This document shows, in pieces, positions 59,530 through 64,000 of a DNA stretch of 64,000 nt. This stretch comes from G942493375 sp942493375 (GTDB lineage Bacteria > Armatimonadota > UBA5829): positions 7,812,001 through 7,876,000 of the forward strand of contig OW818698.1 in the NCBI GenBank assembly GCA_942493375.1. The letters are read 5' to 3'. A program made the position numbers and the translations under genes. The notes beneath the pieces were generated by a model, which searched no databases, was not told the origin of the DNA, and worked only from the letters and a program-made list of their open reading frames with translations. Positions within the stretch are counted from its first letter, which is position 1. Each line of letters opens with the position of its first letter.

Positions 59530-60354
59530 ATGATCAGAAAATTGCACATAAAACACGTCTTCACAAACTCTATTTCCATAACCCGCCGGCGGTTCATGCA
59601 TTCGGTAGTTATAGCGTGTATTGCAGTTTTGGTGTCACATGCTTGCTATGCAGTTACAAATGTCGACAACCTGCTTTCAAAGTTTGATCTTGTACCAACA
59701 TTAAGCACAAGGAACATGCTGGATAACAAGTCGTTTAGCTTTATCAAACACGCAAACATTCCCAAAAATCAGACTTGCATAGACACAAGATATGAAGGGG
59801 ATGTCAGTACAGAGATCGCTGATCTAATGAAGGGATTAAAAAGGGCGATCAAAGCTGAATACCTACCAACTGAGGATGATCTAGCCCAGATAGTACCCTG
59901 CGTAAACTTGTGGGAAGATGGGACCGATTACCTGGTGCTGTCATACAAAACAAAGTCAGGTATGATAATCTATGTCGAGGATGGTTTCAATATCAACATC
60001 AAAATAACGACTGGGCTATCGTGCAAACTGGATGACGTTAAACAGTATGTGGTTGATCTTGCTACCGAGGTACTGGATGTTTCTTCAGCTGATGAGCAAA
60101 TGAGAGTAAATCCGCGAATAGGAATGATAGCAACAGACATTGGCGACTCAAGAGCAGGACAATTGGATTTTGGACGGTCACCTGTTACAGGAGCTGTTGA
60201 ATGGTATTCCATACCAGGTTGGTGGTCAGATGGGCACAGTGTGCTGTTTTCATTGTCCAAAATCGACTTTGAAAAAAGGATGAGAACTGCAAAAGTGAGT
60301 ACTTCCAAACCTCGAACATTTAAATCAAGAATGATTTTGTCTACAAAACCGTAA
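59530..60354 (+). CDS. Secreted protein with Tat-type signal, unknown function
   Basis: 274 residues. ATG 59530 is six bases after AGGAG; the ATG at 59527 is too close. The N-region has I-T-R-R-R-F-M-H, close to the twin-arginine consensus, followed by a hydrophobic helix and H-A-C-Y-A. The mature part has no domain I recognise. It has three sections: a helical start (N-V-D-N-L-L-S-K-F-D), an alpha/beta middle (Y-L-V-L-S-Y-K-T-K-S-G) and W-Y-S-I-P-G-W-W-S-D near the end. A Tat signal implies export in folded form, perhaps with a cofactor. Confidence 0.7.
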   Translation: MIRKLHIKHVFTNSISITRRRFMHSVVIACIAVLVSHACYAVTNVDNLLSKFDLVPTLSTRNMLDNKSFSFIKHANIPKNQTCIDTRYEGDVSTEIADLMKGLKRAIKAEYLPTEDDLAQIVPCVNLWEDGTDYLVLSYKTKSGMIIYVEDGFNINIKITTGLSCKLDDVKQYVVDLATEVLDVSSADEQMRVNPRIGMIATDIGDSRAGQLDFGRSPVTGAVEWYSIPGWWSDGHSVLFSLSKIDFEKRMRTAKVSTSKPRTFKSRMILSTKP

Positions 60355-60377
60355 GTTACGCTGTTGCATGGAACACA

Positions 60378-60412
60378 TTACTGGCAAGACGCATTGTAGC
60401 TCCTGCCAGTAA
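60378..60412 (+). terminator. Hairpin after the Tat-type gene
   Basis: TTACTGGCA and TGCCAGTAA form a perfect 9-bp stem with a 17-base loop, 23 bases after the stop codon. There is no long T-run, so the terminator call is moderate. Confidence 0.45.
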
Positions 60413-60596
60413 CGTTATCTCTGTCGCATCGGTAGTCGAAAGATGTTGAACTGCCGAAGTATAGCAACATTGAAGATTCATGCGTGCTTGACTCCGGCTG
60501 CTTGCGTTTCACTCGACAACCGTAGTAACCATACTAGAACTCTAACGTCATTTTATTCCTCTCCACGTATCATAATCCCTGTGAAACTCATTAGAC

Positions 60597-61421
60597 CTAA
60601 AACAACACCCCCTGCAGCGGTGGAACGTCCAGGTCCAGCAGGTATTGCATCATTTTGACGTTGCGGACGGCGGAGCCGGCGTGGCAGTTGTTGAACTGGA
60701 TGTACAGGGTGTCGCTTTTGGACTGCATTTGCTGGATTGTTGGGAGGAATGATTTTAGTTCGTCTTCGGAGTAGAGGTAGTCGTACCTCAGGGCACTGTC
60801 TGAGAACCATTTTTCGCTTCTACCGTGGAGGCGGAGGTAGGCTATGCTGGATGTGACCTCAGGGACCAGAGGCATAAGAGGGTCTATATGGGGTTCGTCT
60901 ACTGCGCAGAAGCCTATTCCCCTCTGCCTGAGAGCTTTGAAAGTATCGTCGGAGATCCATCTCTTGTTGCGGAACTCATACACCAGGGGGTATCTGTTGA
61001 ATGCATTGTAAAGCCCCTCCAGGTATTCCCAGGCCTGATCTGATGGCTTCATTTGTGGAGGGAACTGGGCAAGCAGGCAGCCCAGCTTGCCGGACTCGAT
61101 CAATGGTCTTATGCCCTCTATGAACTCGAAACACATCTCGTGGTCCAGCTGACCGTCTGCACTGCCCATCCAGGGCTCGTGGGTGATGCCGGAGAATAGC
61201 TTGACTGTGAACAGAAAGTCCTTTGGAGAGCGCTGGACATGGCTGGTGAAGACACTTGAGCTGGGCATTTTGTAGTAGGTGTAGTTAATCTCCACAGAGT
61301 TCAACCGGAACTGGTCTATGTAGTAGGCGAACATCTCCGAGTTCTTGATACCGCTCGGATAGACAGTGCCTTTCCAGTGCTCAAAACTATACCCGCTGGT
61401 CCCCAGACGTATCTCACCCAA
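60597..61421 (-). CDS. DUF72 family protein
   Basis: 274 residues with the DUF72 barrel. L-G-T-S-G-Y-S-F-E-H-W at the start and V-E-I-N-Y-T-Y-Y in the second strand are hallmarks, with F-L-F-T-V-K and L-R-L-H-G-R-S near the end. The start is TTG 61421 behind AAAGGAGG. DUF72 (YecE-like) proteins resemble TIM-barrel hydrolases or endonuclease IV, and their role is unsettled. No signal peptide is present. It is followed upstream by a repeat-flanked gap and then the dinB operon. Confidence 0.9.
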   Translation of the reverse strand: MGEIRLGTSGYSFEHWKGTVYPSGIKNSEMFAYYIDQFRLNSVEINYTYYKMPSSSVFTSHVQRSPKDFLFTVKLFSGITHEPWMGSADGQLDHEMCFEFIEGIRPLIESGKLGCLLAQFPPQMKPSDQAWEYLEGLYNAFNRYPLVYEFRNKRWISDDTFKALRQRGIGFCAVDEPHIDPLMPLVPEVTSSIAYLRLHGRSEKWFSDSALRYDYLYSEDELKSFLPTIQQMQSKSDTLYIQFNNCHAGSAVRNVKMMQYLLDLDVPPLQGVLF

Positions 61422-61453
61422 TTGGTTTCCTCCTTTTGCTTGCTCGGAAGGGA

Positions 61454-61637
61454 GTTTTTGACAGGATTGACAGGATTCACAAGATTAACATAAGAGGATT
61501 GCAGTAGCTCAGCTGATAACTTTCAATGCTGTGGTTAGTTGATAACTAGAACCAGTCCATCCAGAGCAATGCCTGTTGGTTCCGCACGCTGAGCATATCT
61601 CAAAACCTGTTAATCTTGTTAATCCTGTCAAAAAAAC
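61454..61637. repeat. Inverted-repeat element between DUF72 and dinB
   Basis: GTTTTTGACAGGATTGACAG at 61454 and its near complement (AATCTTGTTAATCCTGTCAA, ending 61630) border about 180 bases with no gene. Motifs of this type (TTAATCCTGTCAAA) recur in many bacterial genomes. Confidence 0.55.
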
Positions 61638-61644
61638 ACTTCCC

Positions 61645-62862
61645 CTATGACTGCCTTCTTGAGCCGGCGAAGGCTGGTGGGGGTTTGGCTCCTGGGGTCA
61701 CCTCCAGCAGGCTGGCGCGGCGGATGGTGAACTCTCCATACCTGTTGTTGATCGCGTCCAGCGCCTCCAACAGCTTCTCCTGCCTCTGATCAGCAAACAG
61801 GCTGAGCTGGTGGGAACCCCTTACCAGATTGGATACACATACCCCTATCAGACGGATGGGACGGGCGTTGCCTACCTGGTCTTTAAGGATCGACAGCGCA
61901 ACACTGTATATCGAATATCCATCATCTATGTGCTCCGGCAGGCTGCGGCGGCGGCTGAACGTGTGCATGTCCGAATACCGCACCGACAGCGCAACCGTCC
62001 TGCCTGAATACCCCTGCTCCCTGAGCCTCCGCCCCACCATTTCCGACAGCCTCAGCAGAGTGTGGCTGAGGACTTCCCAGTCGCATGTATTTCTGCCCAG
62101 CGTATGGGAATGCCCGACAGACTTCATATCGGGCGAGTCATAGTAAGGGACCACGTGACTGTCACTGACCCCCTGCCCCATCGCCTGCAGTATCTCCCCG
62201 AAGACCCCAAAATGCTTCTTCAGACGCTCCCTGGGAGTCCTGCCGAGGATTCCTGCCGTAGGGATCGCCATCTCCTTGAGCCGGGCGGCTACTTTGTCCC
62301 CAATCCCGTGCAGCTTCTCAACCGGCAGGTTCTCCAGGACTTTCGCTACGTCCTCCGGAGGAATCTCAGTCAGACCGTCAGGCTTCTTCATCCCGGCTGC
62401 CAGCTTGGCAAGGACTTTGTTTGGGCCTATGCCTATCGAACAGGTTAGCCCGAGCTCCTCTCGTATCCGGCGCTTGATGTCCAGAGCCATGTGCCACGGG
62501 CCTCCGAACAGGTTCATCGTCGGAGTAACGTCCATGAAGCACTCGTCTATGGAGTATATCTCAAGCAAGTCCGTGTAGTCGCTGCAGATCCGGAAGACCC
62601 TGCGAGAAACATCGATGTATTTTCTCATATCTCCGTGGACCATTACAAGCTCCGGACAGCGCTGCAGGGCTTCGTTGACCGGCATAGCAGAGTGGACGCC
62701 AAACTTGCGGGCCTCATAGCTGGCTGTGGAGACGACTGAACGGGTGCCTGCGGGGCCTCCGACAGCAATGGGCTTCCCCACCAGGTTGGGGTTGCACTGC
62801 TGCTCCACACTGGCAAAGAACGAGTTCATATCCAGAAGCAATATGGTACGATTCTTGTTCAT
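61645..62862 (-). CDS. dinB: DNA polymerase IV (Y family)
   Basis: 405 residues of a full-length translesion polymerase. Asp11 in L-L-D-M-N-S-F-F-A-S-V-E-Q and Asp106-Glu107 in Y-S-I-D-E-C-F-M-D are the catalytic acids. S-Y-E-A-R-K-F-G-V is the nucleotide-binding segment, and G-I-G-P-N-K-V-L-A-K-L-A follows. Helix-hairpin-helix and little-finger domains complete it. It lies five bases after a small partner gene, behind a promoter with an SOS-box-like site. Confidence 0.95.
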   Translation of the reverse strand: MNKNRTILLLDMNSFFASVEQQCNPNLVGKPIAVGGPAGTRSVVSTASYEARKFGVHSAMPVNEALQRCPELVMVHGDMRKYIDVSRRVFRICSDYTDLLEIYSIDECFMDVTPTMNLFGGPWHMALDIKRRIREELGLTCSIGIGPNKVLAKLAAGMKKPDGLTEIPPEDVAKVLENLPVEKLHGIGDKVAARLKEMAIPTAGILGRTPRERLKKHFGVFGEILQAMGQGVSDSHVVPYYDSPDMKSVGHSHTLGRNTCDWEVLSHTLLRLSEMVGRRLREQGYSGRTVALSVRYSDMHTFSRRRSLPEHIDDGYSIYSVALSILKDQVGNARPIRLIGVCVSNLVRGSHQLSLFADQRQEKLLEALDAINNRYGEFTIRRASLLEVTPGAKPPPAFAGSRRQS

Positions 62863-62867
62863 ATCCC

Positions 62868-63116
62868 CTATCCCGCGCAGACCTGTCCCAGAGTCCAGTC
62901 CAGAGTTGTTGCATTGAACTGGAGTTCGTACATGTTGAGGCCATCGGTGACTGAGTAATGGTGTAGGGTTGAGACTCCCTGGCTGGTGTCCCAGGCATAG
63001 GCGACGGACTTCACGCGGTAGTACCGGTCACGCCACATAAACCACATCGGCACTACCTTGCGTTTGTCGAACGCCACACCCACACGTATGTTCTCATCAA
63101 CAGTAACAGTCTCCAA
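62868..63116 (-). CDS. Small DUF6504-like partner of dinB
   Basis: 82 residues starting with TTG (GGGG nine bases upstream). The sequence V-P-M-W-F-M-W-R-D-R-Y-Y-R-V-K-S-V resembles DUF6504, a small family found next to Y-family polymerases (dinB/imuB) in other phyla. That resemblance is by eye. A five-base gap joins it to dinB, so both share the damage-inducible promoter. It may modulate the polymerase. The DNA binding or partner residues are unknown. Confidence 0.65.
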   Translation of the reverse strand: METVTVDENIRVGVAFDKRKVVPMWFMWRDRYYRVKSVAYAWDTSQGVSTLHHYSVTDGLNMYELQFNATTLDWTLGQVCAG

Positions 63117-63151
63117 CTTCCAACACCCCGGCAGTCCAAACCTGCCCTGAT

Positions 63152-63181
63152 ATTATACCAGAACATCTGTTCGATTGCCAA
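63152..63181 (-). promoter_or_regulatory. SOS-type (LexA/DinR) promoter of the dinB operon
   Basis: On the minus strand TTGGCA (63176-63181) and TATAAT (63152-63157) are 18 bases apart. The spacer contains CGAACAGATGTTCT (63160-63173), which fits the Gram-positive-type LexA box CGAAC-N4-GTTCG with one mismatch at the last base. LexA bound here would block RNA polymerase. Confidence 0.75.
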
Positions 63182-63223
63182 TATATTTATTCCCGTTTTG
63201 CTGGATATTTACACATTGTTTCT

Positions 63224-63431
63224 GGGGAAGGGATAGGCTTCAGTCTTCGGGCTTCAGGCTTCAGGAAGTTGTCCCTGGAGTTTCGTATCTTCGGCTGGAG
63301 GTGGTGCCAACATGAAGGGAGTATCACGCGAAGACGCAAAGGCGCAAAGAAGGGAGTGTGGCTTCAGGCAATGTGATCAGGGTACATTGCCTGAAGCCTG
63401 AAGTCCGAAGTCTGAAGCCTATCCCTTCCCC
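63224..63431. repeat. Family C element with 42-bp inverted arms
   Basis: Arms 63224-63265 and 63390-63431 match at 40 of 42 positions (GGGGAAGGGATAGGCTTCAG start). A separate 15-bp perfect hairpin (63360-63374 with 63384-63398) overlaps the right arm, so two alternative folds compete. The right arm ends one base from the stop codon of the next gene. Confidence 0.8.
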
Positions 63432-63432
63432 G

Positions 63433-63999
63433 TCATTTCCAGCCGAAGATTCTGCATTCTCCGAAGCGGACGGTGTTTTTGTCGGTTTGGAGTTCCAGCT
63501 TGATGTATCTGGCTCTTCGGCCTCCCAGGTCCAGAAGAGCGGCGCCGTCGTAGCTCTTTGGTCCGGTTGTGATGGTTGGGACGCTGGATACCTGCTGCCA
63601 GGAACCGTCCTTGCCGGTGCTGCTAATACTGACACTTGCTCCTATTGAGTCCACATACGCCAGCAGATGGCTGAGCTTATAGCTGCGATGGAGATCGAAC
63701 GTTGTGGATATGACGGCAGGTGGATAGTTGAATATGACGTAGTTGATTGGGTATCCGAGCAGGCCGTCGGTCAGGAGACCATCAAAGTGGTTCTCTGACT
63801 GCAGACCGGTTTTGGCGTTCTTGCCTTTGAAGTAGACTGAACCCTCCATAAGTCCGCAGTGCTCACCATACCACTTGATATCCGGATAGATGGAGTAGGT
63901 ATAGTAACCGCCGGTGTCGATGTTCTCAACGCTGTCCCCTCCGTTGCCGGTCAGGCAGACCAATGGTCCTGAGATGGACGTTGCAGAAGCAGGGACCTT
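63433..63999 (-). CDS. C-terminal part of a protein with discoidin (F5/8 type C)-like domain
   Basis: The frame is open to the window end, so this is a 5'-truncated view of a larger gene; about 188 residues are seen. The last 110 residues fit a discoidin-type jelly roll: A-V-I-S-T-T-F-D-L-H, S-H-L-L-A-Y-V-D-S, V-S-I-S-S-T-G-K-D-G-S-W-Q-Q-V, and A-R-Y-I-K-L-E-L-Q-T-D near the end. The earlier part (G-G-Y-Y-T-Y-S-I-Y-P-D-I-K-W-Y) also suggests a sugar-related secreted protein. Such domains bind carbohydrate. Confidence 0.75.
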   Translation of the reverse strand, partial: KVPASATSISGPLVCLTGNGGDSVENIDTGGYYTYSIYPDIKWYGEHCGLMEGSVYFKGKNAKTGLQSENHFDGLLTDGLLGYPINYVIFNYPPAVISTTFDLHRSYKLSHLLAYVDSIGASVSISSTGKDGSWQQVSSVPTITTGPKSYDGAALLDLGGRRARYIKLELQTDKNTVRFGECRIFGWK

Positions 64000-64000
64000 G

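Larger units (their letters stand above)
63117..63432. other. dinB promoter region and a repeat element
   Basis: No gene. From left to right it holds the dinB leader with a GGCAG/CTGCC stem (about 63129-63147), the SOS-type promoter (63152-63181) and the family C element (63224-63431). Inside that element CACGCGAAGACGCAAAGG is another commonly scattered motif. Confidence 0.6.

Noticed and set aside
1..64000. tRNA, rRNA or integrase-linked attachment sites
   Set aside because: No cloverleaf, rRNA segment, transposase or integrase gene was recognised by eye on either strand; a covariance-model search would be needed to exclude small RNAs.

Overview
The window is bacterial chromosome of moderate GC. 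Start codons include many TTG and GTG, and most are preceded by clear GGAG-type ribosome-binding sites. An autotransporter-like beta-barrel ending in Phe, a secretin-type STN domain protein and many Sec-exported proteins imply a cell with two membranes. Proteins with an H-X9-DG tail, DUF4838, DUF2961/GH172, Gfo/Idh/MocA and URO-D families together suggest Armatimonadota or a similar polysaccharide-degrading phylum such as Planctomycetota or Lentisphaerota. This placement is inference; no rRNA or ribosomal protein is present to confirm it.

Layout. 1-570: end of a sodium/solute symporter and a coupled small membrane protein. 612-2929 (minus): operon of two thymidylate-kinase-like proteins and a CHAD protein. 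3197-3922: membrane-anchored DUF2140-like protein. 4091-6538: Gfo/Idh/MocA oxidoreductase and a GH172-like protein. 6679-21732: six tandem paralogues of an exported DUF4838 protein of about 770 residues, interrupted once by an unrelated 261-residue gene. 21943-27187: a degenerate M24 peptidase homologue, a phosphotriesterase-family hydrolase, an aldo/keto reductase and a secreted TIM-barrel protein. 27195-29374: three degenerate pseudopilins with a tyrosine phosphatase among them. 29470-44989: GH71-like/LamG protein, autotransporter, DacB, DUF5009 acyltransferase, toroid protein, split-ACP membrane protein and two large secreted proteins. 45400-57129: zinc-ribbon protein, URO-D-like protein, two beta-propeller glycosidase-like proteins, a GNAT protein, two exported ankyrin proteins, an STN-domain protein and a GH39-like glycosidase. 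57316-64000: exported acetolactate decarboxylase, duplicated DUF1284 protein, Tat-type secreted protein, DUF72, an SOS-controlled dinB operon and the end of a discoidin-like protein.

The general theme is extracellular carbohydrate breakdown without SusC/D or visible CAZyme regulators. The six-gene DUF4838 array beside GH172, Gfo/Idh/MocA, AKR and PTE-like genes looks like a dedicated glycan or glycoside locus. LacI-type operator sequences lie before the oxidoreductase and before the DUF5009 gene.

The intergenic DNA is rich in short inverted repeats. At least four families were seen: GTCATCCTGAGGAACGAAGG, TGAATCGCGGATGGCGCG, GGCTTCAGACTTCAGGAAG, and a CCCCCTAACCCCC type. Several reach into genes: one supplies the N-terminal codons of the 987-residue protein at 42026, and others supply stop codons.
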